Positions 14,198 to 20,878 of a DNA stretch of 20,878 nt are shown in pieces. Source of the DNA: a virus; IMG/VR virus record IMGVR_UViG_3300032316_000105, positions 1-20,878 of that record; one strand, given 5' to 3'. The position numbers were made by a program, and so were the translations under genes. Each line of letters starts with the position of its first letter. Within the stretch, counting starts at the first letter, position 1. The notes beneath the pieces were generated by a model. That model was not told where the DNA came from, ran no database searches, and saw only the letters and a list, made by a program, of their open reading frames with translations.

Positions 14198-14550
14198 GCC
14201 TTTCCAGCCCGCTACGTAAGGTCGCATCGAAGCTGATGGCTAAGTTTGGCGGTGTTGCGACCATCAGGCGTATTACGATGGGCGCTTACGATCCAGCTAC
14301 TGGCACCGCAGCCGAAACTGCTGCTGATACCGTAGTGCGCGGTGTACTAGAGGACGTTAATTTGCGCGAGGTGAATGATCTAATCCAAGCTGGTGACAAG
14401 CGGCTAACGATTGCCGCAGCAGATGTTGCAAATGCACCAACACCAGCGGATAAAGTGCTGATTGCATCAGTAGTGCATCAAATAATCACCGTTGCGACAA
14501 CTGAGCAAGATAATATAGCGATAACCTATGAGCTGATTTTGAGGGTCTGA
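14194..14550 (+). CDS. Head-closure (stopper) protein candidate
   Basis: A 118-residue protein with the layout of phage head-closure proteins: a short basic N-terminal helix (SPLRKVASKLMAKFGGVATI), RRITMGAYDPATGTAAE, a central GVLEDVNLREVNDLIQAGDK, and beta strands near the end (DKVLIASVVHQIITVATTEQ, YELILRV). The 'f-G-x-x-x-T/I-x-R-x-x-x-G-x-Y-D-P-x-T-G' opening is characteristic. Such proteins form a ring below the adaptor and hold packaged DNA until tail attachment. Its place between the connector and gp10-like genes supports this. It overlaps both neighbours by 1-4 bases. Confidence 0.8.
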   Translation: MSLSSPLRKVASKLMAKFGGVATIRRITMGAYDPATGTAAETAADTVVRGVLEDVNLREVNDLIQAGDKRLTIAAADVANAPTPADKVLIASVVHQIITVATTEQDNIAITYELILRV

Positions 14551-15047
14551 TGGCACGCAATATAAAAATTACTGAGATTGGTGATTATGCCAATAATCAA
14601 ATGGAGAAGCTATTACGTGCAGCAGTATTAGAAACTGATAGTTTATTGAAACAAGCAAGCCCAGTTGATCTTGGGCGTTTTCGCTTAAGTTGGGCTATTG
14701 GAGAGAATGCAGCCCCATTTCAAGGTGTGCCGCCTGGGGATTATCGTGGACAGCCAGTGCCTCCGCCACGCGCTATTAATTACACACTCGGCAATGAGAG
14801 GTTAGGTAATATTTATAGCATTCACAATAATTTGCCATACGCCGAAAAGCTCGCAATTGGCGCTCCCGGTGCTGGTGCAAATGAAAAAGAAAAACGATAC
14901 AACCCATTTAGAAAAGTAAAGAATTGGGCAACACCTGGCGGAGGCAGCAGCATCCAAACAGGCGGCCCAGGCTGGATTCAAGGTATTGCCAAAGATTTGC
15001 AGGGCAGAATACGACGTGCCGCTGACGATATAGGCCGCAACTCATGA
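14550..15047 (+). CDS. HK97 gp10-like neck / tail completion protein
   Basis: A 165-residue protein with LLKQASPVDLGRFRLSWAIG near residues 32-51. This is the hallmark 'SPVDTGRxRxSW' of the HK97 gp10 and related minor tail/neck proteins. It continues with NIYSIHNNLPYAEKLAIGAP (typically 'I-x-N-x-x-PYA-x-x-x-E-x-G'), and a Gly-rich end with TPGGGSSIQTGGPGW and a helix. The protein helps join head to tail. The start overlaps the previous stop (TGATG) and its end overlaps the tail terminator start (ATGA). Family call is firm; the precise ring position is inferred from order. Confidence 0.87.
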   Translation: MARNIKITEIGDYANNQMEKLLRAAVLETDSLLKQASPVDLGRFRLSWAIGENAAPFQGVPPGDYRGQPVPPPRAINYTLGNERLGNIYSIHNNLPYAEKLAIGAPGAGANEKEKRYNPFRKVKNWATPGGGSSIQTGGPGWIQGIAKDLQGRIRRAADDIGRNS

Positions 15048-15466
15048 GCAGCACCTACAACAACGTCCGCGCTGCGATTGAAGGCCGTATTGCTACTGAA
15101 ATGGCAATTGCACCTGTGTATCCGGTCAGCTATCAAAACGTACCATTTACGCCGCCAGGCAATGCACCATGGCTGCAGACATTTATACGGTTTGGTGACA
15201 ATGCTTATGCAACGCTGCTACCTACAGGCGGTGTAGGGTTCAACCGCCAAAACGGTGTACTTGTAGTAAATGTATTCACGCCCGTTGGTGTTGGCGCAGC
15301 AGCGAATTACACCATCGCTGAGCGCATTAAGGATTTATTTGATCGCGCTAAGTTCTCAAGCATTATATTTGATGCCGCATCAGGGCCAGCGGTTGTAACG
15401 CCTGCATCACCTGAACCATATTTCCAAACACAGCTAACCGCAACTTTTGAAGCTTACTTGGATTGA
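15044..15466 (+). CDS. Tail terminator protein (DUF4128-like)
   Basis: A 140-residue protein with a helical start (NNVRAAIEGRIATEM), a strand segment with APVYPVSYQNVPFTPP, LQTFIRFGDNAYATLLPTGG, GVLVVNVFTPVGVGAAANYT, IAERIKDLFDR and a closing FQTQLTATFEAYLD. This is the usual layout of phage tail terminators such as lambda gpU relatives and DUF4128. The hexamer caps the tail tube and fixes its length at the head-facing end. It overlaps the gp10-like gene by four bases; 36 bases separate it from the tube gene. Confidence 0.85.
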   Translation: MSSTYNNVRAAIEGRIATEMAIAPVYPVSYQNVPFTPPGNAPWLQTFIRFGDNAYATLLPTGGVGFNRQNGVLVVNVFTPVGVGAAANYTIAERIKDLFDRAKFSSIIFDAASGPAVVTPASPEPYFQTQLTATFEAYLD

Positions 15467-15502
15467 CGCTATACTAAAACAAGCCAATCATCTGCTAAAT
15501 CA

Positions 15503-16237
15503 ATGGCCGTTACCGTCCTTTCCGGCACTTCCGGTGCTCTGTACTACAAGCCCGCTGGCACTAGTGTCGAATTGGCGGCATCCGCTTTTCCTGCTACCGG
15601 CTCCAGCATTCAAGTCGGGGCATATTTAGGCTTTAGGGTAAATGATCCTGTAACACTGACTTATCCTGCTGGCGCAACCACAACCAACGCGATTGCAGCA
15701 GGCGCTAAATTTGTTCAGGCCTACAACGCATCTACTGGTGTGTTGGCATTAAGTGCTACCGCAGGCGGCGCGGCATTAACCGCAACAGCACTACCTTCAG
15801 GTTTTGGCGCTTTATTTGCAACCATCGCTTACACCGATTTTGCTGCTGTAGCTTCAGTGCAAAACTGGAGTTTCAATATAACCCGTGCTGAAATTGACAC
15901 CACAACCATTGGTCAAGCCCTTGGTCAGTACGCACCATTCAGAAGCTATATCCCAGGCTTTGCCGAGGGTGACGGCAGTGCGACTGTATTCGTAACTAGT
16001 GACGATACAGCACTAGCTAACCGAATGGTAGAAGACGTTCTTCAACGTCAGCAAGTTGGTGCTGCATTCAAGCTTTATATGGACAAGCAAAGCACTGAAG
16101 CCTTAAGCCGTAGCATTGCAGTGGAAGCTACACTCCTAAGCGCCTCACGGAGTATCAATCCTGATGATGCACAGATAGTGGAGATCACTTTCCGTCCAAA
16201 CGGCGTTCCTACATTCGACTTCTCTACCACTGCTTGA
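15503..16237 (+). CDS. Major tail tube protein
   Basis: A 244-residue protein lying between terminator and tail chaperone genes. The C-terminal half has the tail-tube pattern: VQNWSFNITRAEIDTTTIGQ, FRSYIPGFAEGDGSATVFVT, and VEATLLSASRSINPDDAQIV followed by EITFRPNG. The N-terminal 100 residues are Ala/Thr-rich beta sequence (GAYLGFRVNDPVTLTYPAG) that may be an extra surface domain. The protein would stack as hexamer rings around the tape measure. No strong Shine-Dalgarno; a TATACT at 15472-15477 lies upstream but lacks a clear -35. Confidence 0.87.
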   Translation: MAVTVLSGTSGALYYKPAGTSVELAASAFPATGSSIQVGAYLGFRVNDPVTLTYPAGATTTNAIAAGAKFVQAYNASTGVLALSATAGGAALTATALPSGFGALFATIAYTDFAAVASVQNWSFNITRAEIDTTTIGQALGQYAPFRSYIPGFAEGDGSATVFVTSDDTALANRMVEDVLQRQQVGAAFKLYMDKQSTEALSRSIAVEATLLSASRSINPDDAQIVEITFRPNGVPTFDFSTTA

Positions 16238-16243
16238 TAACTA

Positions 16244-16591
16244 ATGGCATCCACTGCACTCAGGGCAATAGACCGGTTAAAGAAAGCTGCTAATTTAGTG
16301 CCCGTCAAAAAAACGGTTGTACTAACTGATGGCGCTGAGTTTGTGTTCTACCGTTCACCATTAACAATGGCTGAACGCGAACGGGCACAAAAGGACGCTG
16401 CATCCGATGATGTAAATGCTTTTGCATTGCAACTGCTGGTTCAAAAAGCAACAGACGAAAACGGCCAGCGGATATTTGCTGCTGGTGAAATTGCCGAGTT
16501 GAAAAACGAGGTGCGCGATGCTGACCTCCAATTATTGATGCTTGCTGTTATCAGCGAGGATATCAAGGAAGAGGTTGATACAAAAAAATAA
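16244..16591 (+). CDS. Tail assembly chaperone, short (G-type) product
   Basis: A 115-residue protein starting 6 nt after the tube gene. It has KKTVVLTDGAEFVFYRSPLT then MAERERAQKDA, ALQLLVQKATDENGQRIFAA, and a helical end 'LQLLMLAVISEDIKEEV'. This is the pattern of phage tail assembly chaperones, which bind the tape measure and recruit tube subunits. Its frame ends ACA AAA AAA TAA, and the -1 frame remains open for a further 59 codons that carry a classic GT-type extension. That identifies it as the G member of a G/GT pair. Confidence 0.88.
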   Translation: MASTALRAIDRLKKAANLVPVKKTVVLTDGAEFVFYRSPLTMAERERAQKDAASDDVNAFALQLLVQKATDENGQRIFAAGEIAELKNEVRDADLQLLMLAVISEDIKEEVDTKK

Positions 16592-16767
16592 AGGCGGAGC
16601 TTAAAAAGGATAACCTGCTTAGGCTCCAGCTTGGTGTAGCTAAAGAATTAGGCTATACGTTAGCTAAGTTAAATTCAGAGCTGACTATGGAAGAATTGCT
16701 TCTGTGGTCAGCTTATTTTGAATTAAGCAATGACGAGCAAGAAGCTGCGATGCGACGGCGACGCTAG
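16244..16767 (+). CDS. Tail assembly chaperone, long (GT-type) product made by -1 frameshift
   Basis: If ribosomes slip back one base on A AAA AAA (16582-16588), translation continues from 16588 in the -1 frame to TAG 16765-16767. This adds 59 residues for a total of about 174. The extension reads IKAELKKDNLLRLQLGVAKE, LGYTLAKLNSELTMEELLLW, SAYFELSNDEQEAAMRRRR. The 'LG-x-T-L-x-x-L-x-x-x-x-T-x-x-EL-x-x-W-x-AYFEL' block is the DUF4035-like T region found in many siphoviruses. The extension has no start codon of its own at the correct place, and conserved T-domain sequence there is strong evidence that it is translated. In lambda the G:GT ratio is set by the slip rate; the same is expected here. 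Confidence 0.85.
16582..16588 (+). promoter_or_regulatory. Programmed -1 ribosomal frameshift site A AAA AAA
   Basis: The seven A bases follow the C of an ACA codon, so the zero-frame reading is (AC)A AAA AAA, then TAA. This is an ideal X XXY YYZ heptamer. A short stem GGAGC (16596-16600) / GCTCC (16623-16627), with a possible inner AGG/CCT pairing, begins 7 nt downstream and could stimulate slippage. The stop codon immediately after the heptamer fits as well. Confidence 0.82.
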
Positions 16768-16794
16768 AATGGCCTTAGTAGTAGGTGGCTAATT

Positions 16795-19700
16795 ATGGCG
16801 GGACAAGTTACTATTGGCATTAATATTGACAGCAGTGGTGCAACGCAACCGTTACGTGCGGTAAAGCAAGGCGCAGAAGCAACAAGCCAAGCAATTGATA
16901 AATTAAACGCAACTACAAAAGCAGTAGGCGATAAATTTAAGATTGCTGCTAATGGCATTAAATATTTTACTGATGCAACTGGTAGAGCAAGAGCAGAAAA
17001 TGGTCGATTTTTAAGCTCGTCAGAACGTGCAGCAGCAGGATTGCAAGCACAAGGACGCGCAGCGCAACAAGCGACCGGGCAGATGTCTGGGCTTGTAGGC
17101 GGCATAGGTAGATTGGCTGGGGCTTATCTAGGACTTAGGGCTGCACAGCAAGCGTTTCAAGCCAGTATTGGCATGGTTGAATCGGAACGCAGGATAGCTG
17201 CGCTTTCAAGGGCATTTGGCGAAACAGCGCAAGCGCAAGAAGCAGCAGCAAGAGCAGCACAAAAATTTGGCTTAAGTCAAACTGAAGCAAACCAATCGTT
17301 TTCTCAAATTTATGCGCGATTAAGGCCAATTGGTGTTTCTTTAGCAGAAATTGAAGTTGCATACAATGGTTTTAATACAGCGGCAAAGCTAAGTGGCGCC
17401 TCAATATCTGAGTCATCTAGCGCATGGCTGCAATTAAGCCAAGCTTTAGGCTCTGGTGTTTTGCGAGGCGAAGAATTAAATAGTGTATTTGAACAAACGC
17501 CAGCAATTGTTCAGGGTATCGCCAAAGAAATGGGAGCACCCATCGGCCAGATTAGACAACTTGCGGCAGATGGAAAAATTACTAGCGATATAGTTATTCG
17601 TGCATTAAAGCGTATTGAGACCGAAGGCGCAAGTCAACTTGCGGAAGCAATGAATGGCCCAGCGCAGCAAGTCAAGAATTTACAAAATGAATTTGAAAAA
17701 CTACAAGTTGCAACTACTAAAGATTTGATTCCGTCAATGATAGATGTGGTTAAAGAATTGCGTGGCGTGCTTGAGTCCTTAGGCCCTGTTTTAAGAAGCC
17801 TTGGTGGAATTGCGGCTCAAACTTTGGGCACTGTTGCTGATTTAATTAACGCAGCAACTAAGCCGCGCCAAGAAGCTGCAAAAATTGCAATACGAGGCGG
17901 GAGGTTGCCGTTGGCAGGCATGGGAGGCATTTCTGGTGCAGAAGAATTATTTTTAGGAACTAGCGGGGCAGAAGGTACTGGTCTAACAGGAATAAAAAAA
18001 GAAGCTGAAAATCTTTCTAAAATGCGCCGAGAACCGATAACAAAAGTTTTAGCTGAACTTATGAAAAATAGGTTGGCACGAATGGAGGCGCCAGCATCAA
18101 CGCCAACGCCAACACTGCCAACTGGTGCAGGCGCAGGCGCGGTATTAGATCCTAAAGCAGCAAAAAAAGCAGCAAGCGATGCAGAGAAGGCAGCAAAATT
18201 AGCTGATAAATTAGCTATGGATTCAGCGCAATATCGAATGCAAATTGATGGTCAAGTATTTAAAAATCAAGTTGATCTTGATAAGTTACGCTATGACCTG
18301 CAACGCCAATTGCAAGAAAAAGAACTTAGTAATTTTGTAAATAAATTTACTGGCGCCGCCAAGGAGCAAGCTGGCATTATTCAATCTATGATGATGGGCT
18401 CAACTTCATTTGATGCACAGATTAAAGAATTAGAAAACAAAATCAAAGAAGCGCAACAAAGATTGCAATCAGGCACAAGAATGAATCAAGTGCAATCTAC
18501 TATCGTTGCTGGTGGAGGAGGTGGCGGGTTTCTTGTTGGTAGCACAGGTGCAAGCAGTGGGCCACATTTAGATTTGCGTGGTTCTGACCGTGAAGGCGTA
18601 ATCAGGGAAGCGGCTGCAATTATAAAAGTATGGCAAAAGCAAGGATTGCCTTATATCGAATTACCAAATGCAAAAATAAATGTAAAAAATATGCTTGATG
18701 AATTGAAATTATTACAAGCATTACGTAAAGAACAAATGGCTCATGATGTCACAAGAGGAAGACCTATAGGAAGCAGTGGAAACGCAGTTGATATATCCGT
18801 TCCTTCAGGCACTAAGGTGCCTGTGGTTGCTGGTGCGGCTTCCTTGCAGGGCAGAGGTGGATATACCGCAACATCATTAGCAACAGGCAATAGGATGCTG
18901 CATGGCTTGCCTCAATCAAAAGCAGGTGGCGGAGGTCTAGCAGGTGGCGGCCTAGCAGGCGGCGTACCTGGCGAAAATGTAGATCAAACAAAAGCAGAAA
19001 TTCAAGGTTTAACACAACAGCTTGCACTACTTAAATCACAAGCAAAATCATTTCAAGCGGCAGACTTAACAGCAGGAATTTTAGCCAGTACATCTGCATT
19101 CCGAGAACAAACAGCACAATTAGGGTTGCAATCAGAAGCGTTTACACTGCGAAATCGGTTACAGATGGAAGGCGTTAAGCCTGAGCTGATAGAAGGTGAA
19201 TTGCAAGTATTAGCAGTAAACCAAAGATTAAGGGATGCGGCTTCAGCCCTTAATATGGACAATAAGGACCATGTAGCAATATATAACGAATTAAATCAGG
19301 CAGCTATAACTACAGCAACTGCAATTCGTGCTTACGCCGAAGCTACCGCCGCCGCATCATCACCAATACAGCAATTCATTGGATCTGCTCAAACACAACT
19401 AAAAGACCTTGAATCTGTGGCTGTTCGTGTATCGCAAGGTATTGGCGATGCTGTTGGCAATTCATTAACAAAAGGCATCCAAGGTTTAGTTGAAGGCACA
19501 ACAACAGCGCAACAAGTATTCTCTGACTTCCTTAAATCTATAGGCGACATTTTAATGCAGGAAGGCACAAAGATGATTGCTACTTACACTGCAATCGCGA
19601 TAGCAAAATCACTAGCCGGACTGTTCGGCGGTGGCGGCAGTGCCATCGGTGGCGGCAGTACTTATGGAGGTGCAGCCTCAAGTTCTATTTTTAGCGCTGG

Positions 19701-20130
19701 CACAGGCACAGCTTTTGGTGGCATGAGCATCCCAGGGTTCGCCGCTGGCGGCAATCCACCAATTGGCAAGGCATCACTGGTCGGCGAAAAAGGCCCTGAG
19801 TTGTTCGTGCCACGCACCTCAGGCACTATCGTTCCAGCAGATGCTACGGCAGCAGCAATGGCGCGGTATCAACGCCAAGGCGGTAGTAGCAGCGGTAATA
19901 GCAGCAGTGATGCAATGGGCGCTGACGTAGCGGCAACTCCTGTACTATCAATGAGCTTTGAAACAACTAGATTCCTAGGGCAGGATTATGTCAGCACTGA
20001 CCAGTTGCAGGCAGCGATGATGGCAACAGAAAAACGTGCAGCAGCGGCTGGAGCAAAGGCTGGTGCTGCGCAAGTTACCAGTAAGTTGCAGCAATCGCCG
20101 GCCTATCGCAGACAGGTAGGTTTAAGATGA
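16795..20130 (+). CDS. Tail tape measure protein
   Basis: A 1111-residue protein, by far the longest in the window, as expected for a tape measure. The N-terminal third carries the tape-measure domain: VESERRIAALSRAFGETAQA, LSQALGSGVLRGEELNSVFE, GKITSDIVIRALKRIE. Long Ala/Gln/Lys helices follow. Between about 575 and 725 is a Gly-rich, less helical section with STGASSGPHLDLR (583-595) and GNAVDISVPSG (662-672), which resembles pieces of an M23/M15-type peptidase but without the full set of metal ligands. A glycine hinge (GGGGLAGGGLAGG, 711-723) closes it. Near the C-terminus are a hydrophobic helix (MIATYTAIAIAKSLAGLFGG) and PGFAAGGNPPIGKASLVGEK followed by GPELFVPRTSG, a standard tape-measure end. 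AGGTGG lies 8 nt before the ATG. Tail length should scale with this protein. Confidence 0.93.
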   Translation: MAGQVTIGINIDSSGATQPLRAVKQGAEATSQAIDKLNATTKAVGDKFKIAANGIKYFTDATGRARAENGRFLSSSERAAAGLQAQGRAAQQATGQMSGLVGGIGRLAGAYLGLRAAQQAFQASIGMVESERRIAALSRAFGETAQAQEAAARAAQKFGLSQTEANQSFSQIYARLRPIGVSLAEIEVAYNGFNTAAKLSGASISESSSAWLQLSQALGSGVLRGEELNSVFEQTPAIVQGIAKEMGAPIGQIRQLAADGKITSDIVIRALKRIETEGASQLAEAMNGPAQQVKNLQNEFEKLQVATTKDLIPSMIDVVKELRGVLESLGPVLRSLGGIAAQTLGTVADLINAATKPRQEAAKIAIRGGRLPLAGMGGISGAEELFLGTSGAEGTGLTGIKKEAENLSKMRREPITKVLAELMKNRLARMEAPASTPTPTLPTGAGAGAVLDPKAAKKAASDAEKAAKLADKLAMDSAQYRMQIDGQVFKNQVDLDKLRYDLQRQLQEKELSNFVNKFTGAAKEQAGIIQSMMMGSTSFDAQIKELENKIKEAQQRLQSGTRMNQVQSTIVAGGGGGGFLVGSTGASSGPHLDLRGSDREGVIREAAAIIKVWQKQGLPYIELPNAKINVKNMLDELKLLQALRKEQMAHDVTRGRPIGSSGNAVDISVPSGTKVPVVAGAASLQGRGGYTATSLATGNRMLHGLPQSKAGGGGLAGGGLAGGVPGENVDQTKAEIQGLTQQLALLKSQAKSFQAADLTAGILASTSAFREQTAQLGLQSEAFTLRNRLQMEGVKPELIEGELQVLAVNQRLRDAASALNMDNKDHVAIYNELNQAAITTATAIRAYAEATAAASSPIQQFIGSAQTQLKDLESVAVRVSQGIGDAVGNSLTKGIQGLVEGTTTAQQVFSDFLKSIGDILMQEGTKMIATYTAIAIAKSLAGLFGGGGSAIGGGSTYGGAASSSIFSAGTGTAFGGMSIPGFAAGGNPPIGKASLVGEKGPELFVPRTSGTIVPADATAAAMARYQRQGGSSSGNSSSDAMGADVAATPVLSMSFETTRFLGQDYVSTDQLQAAMMATEKRAAAAGAKAGAAQVTSKLQQSPAYRRQVGLR

Positions 20131-20591
20131 GCGTATTTGTTATTGGTAATTTTGTTACTTTTACTGATACTGCCGGCGGCATTACGCGGTATCAAAACTT
20201 CTTTTCTGAAGGGCAGATCACATTTGCAAGCAATACATATCAGCTATTGCCATTTAATTATCAAGGCGCACAAAAGACAAAAAGCGGCGATAACATATCC
20301 AGCCGACTTACTCTGCCAGCCAACCCATTAGCTTTAAACTGGGTGCAAGATGCAGTGAATAACGGCTGGCAGGTAAATGTCAAAACATATCAGCTCAGTG
20401 ATATTTATGCGCCCTATTTACTGTTAGGTGATGAAACCTGGATCGCTACTGGATTAACGTATAATACACAAGCGGTCGAGATGGAATTAAGTAGTGCGAT
20501 CGATGCAATTGGTGCACAAGCGCCTAATTTACGAATCAGCCGTGAAGCCGTTGGTGCCTTGCCAACCACGGGCGCTATCAGATCCGGCTGA
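20127..20591 (+). CDS. Distal/minor tail protein (gpL-like)
   Basis: A 154-residue protein that overlaps the tape measure stop (ATGA). It is beta-rich, with ITRYQNFFSEGQITFASNTY, LTLPANPLALNWVQDAV, and a C-terminal block AVEMELSSAIDAIGAQAPNL, then VGALPTTGAIRSG. The end 'L-x-S-x-x-D-A-x-G-A-x-x-P-x-R/L ... LPTTG' resembles the lambda gpL group of minor tail proteins. These proteins sit at the tail tip between tape measure and hub. Direct coupling to an NlpC/P60 tail peptidase gene (gpK-like) downstream supports an L-K order as in lambda. Homology is moderate, so call it gpL-like rather than gpL. Confidence 0.75.
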   Translation: MSVFVIGNFVTFTDTAGGITRYQNFFSEGQITFASNTYQLLPFNYQGAQKTKSGDNISSRLTLPANPLALNWVQDAVNNGWQVNVKTYQLSDIYAPYLLLGDETWIATGLTYNTQAVEMELSSAIDAIGAQAPNLRISREAVGALPTTGAIRSG

Positions 20592-20878
20592 TCTTATTGG
20601 CTTGCCGTATCGTTTAGGTGCTGAACCAGCGCGGCATGGCGCTACGGATTGCATTAATTTATGCCGGTGGGTGTTGGGATGGCATGGCATTGAAGCACCA
20701 GTACCAGCCCGCAATTGGTATCGGCGTTTACATGCAGGTGATACCAGCATCTTTAAGGAGCAATTAGACTTATGGGGAACACCAGCCGAAACTGGTATTA
20801 TTGCGTTAGTGCAAGCTGTTGACAGTTTTGGACTAGCTGTTTTCTACGACACCGGATGGCTTCATTGCAGCGCACAAA
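20542..20878 (+). CDS. NlpC/P60 tail peptidase (gpK-like), truncated at window edge
   Basis: The frame runs to the end of the window without a stop and is open upstream into the gpL-like gene. It reads LSDPADLIGLPYRLGAEPAR, HGATDCINLCRWVLGWHG, then TGIIALVQAVDSFGLAVFYD and TGWLHCSA. 'G-x-PY-x-x-G ... DC-x-x-L' with Cys (codon 20650-20652) and 'G-W-x-H' with His (codon 20863-20865) are the catalytic Cys and His of NlpC/P60. The start is uncertain: GTG 20542, TTG 20551 or GTG 20554 fit; ATG 20503 would overlap by about 90 bases. No Shine-Dalgarno is clear. In siphoviruses this enzyme sits at the tail tip and cuts peptidoglycan peptides during DNA entry. Confidence 0.85.
   Translation, partial: MKPLVPCQPRALSDPADLIGLPYRLGAEPARHGATDCINLCRWVLGWHGIEAPVPARNWYRRLHAGDTSIFKEQLDLWGTPAETGIIALVQAVDSFGLAVFYDTGWLHCSAQ

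Noticed and set aside
15447-15629. Plus-strand frame spanning the tail terminator end and tube gene start
   Set aside because: Overlaps two well-supported genes in another frame and shows no family pattern.

Overview
The window is part of a tailed double-stranded DNA phage or prophage genome with siphovirus-like structural genes. It carries a replication module, a stand-alone DNA methyltransferase, and an almost unbroken head-to-tail morphogenesis module. No integrase, repressor of the CI type, tRNA, rRNA, IS element or CRISPR array was seen, so lifestyle and host cannot be settled. A cyanobacterial host is possible: one HIP1-type GCGATCGC site at 10322-10329 and a small FKARH/YWADKVKW protein remind me of cyanophage genomes. 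That is a weak inference.

Layout. Positions 1-1474 are on the minus strand: the first 19 codons of a probable SF2 helicase that runs off the left edge, preceded by a Dda/RecD-like SF1 helicase. A short divergent intergenic region follows. Everything after it is on the plus strand. A tiny ribbon-helix-helix (RHH) gene overlaps a zinc-ribbon/Toprim/ATPase primase-helicase by ATGA. A 320-bp non-coding stretch (about 4177-4499) holds twelve CGTAAGA heptamers in both orientations around an A+T-rich palindromic core. It is the best candidate in the window for a replication origin or a multi-site operator, and the most interesting feature here. A small acidic ORF and a ParB-like/beta-class DNA methyltransferase follow. 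The methyltransferase has a target-recognition segment of sharply different base composition from the rest of the gene.

From 6016 the order is classical: small terminase, large terminase, DUF4055-type portal, MuF-like minor head protein, three small accessory ORFs, scaffold, major capsid protein, a small beta-rich Ala-rich protein, a short Arg-rich ORF, a DnaT-like head-tail connector candidate, two tandem paralogous small beta proteins, head closure, HK97-gp10-like neck protein, tail terminator, tail tube protein, tail assembly chaperone pair G/GT joined by a probable -1 frameshift, tape measure protein, a distal-tail protein, and the start of an NlpC/P60 tail peptidase that runs off the right edge.

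How the genes fit together. The helicases, primase-helicase and iteron region would make and open the replicating DNA. The methyltransferase probably protects or marks it. The terminase pair packages it through the portal into a scaffolded HK97-fold shell. The connector, terminator and tube proteins build a long non-contractile tail, whose length is set by the tape measure protein with the help of the frameshifted chaperones. Start/stop overlaps of 1-4 nt throughout the structural block indicate polycistronic, translationally coupled expression. The base composition is mosaic: hand counts give about 37% G+C in sampled lines of the left helicase, about 48% in a sampled line of the primase, about 62% in part of the methyltransferase and 32-38% in its target-recognition part. 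This fits modular phage evolution.
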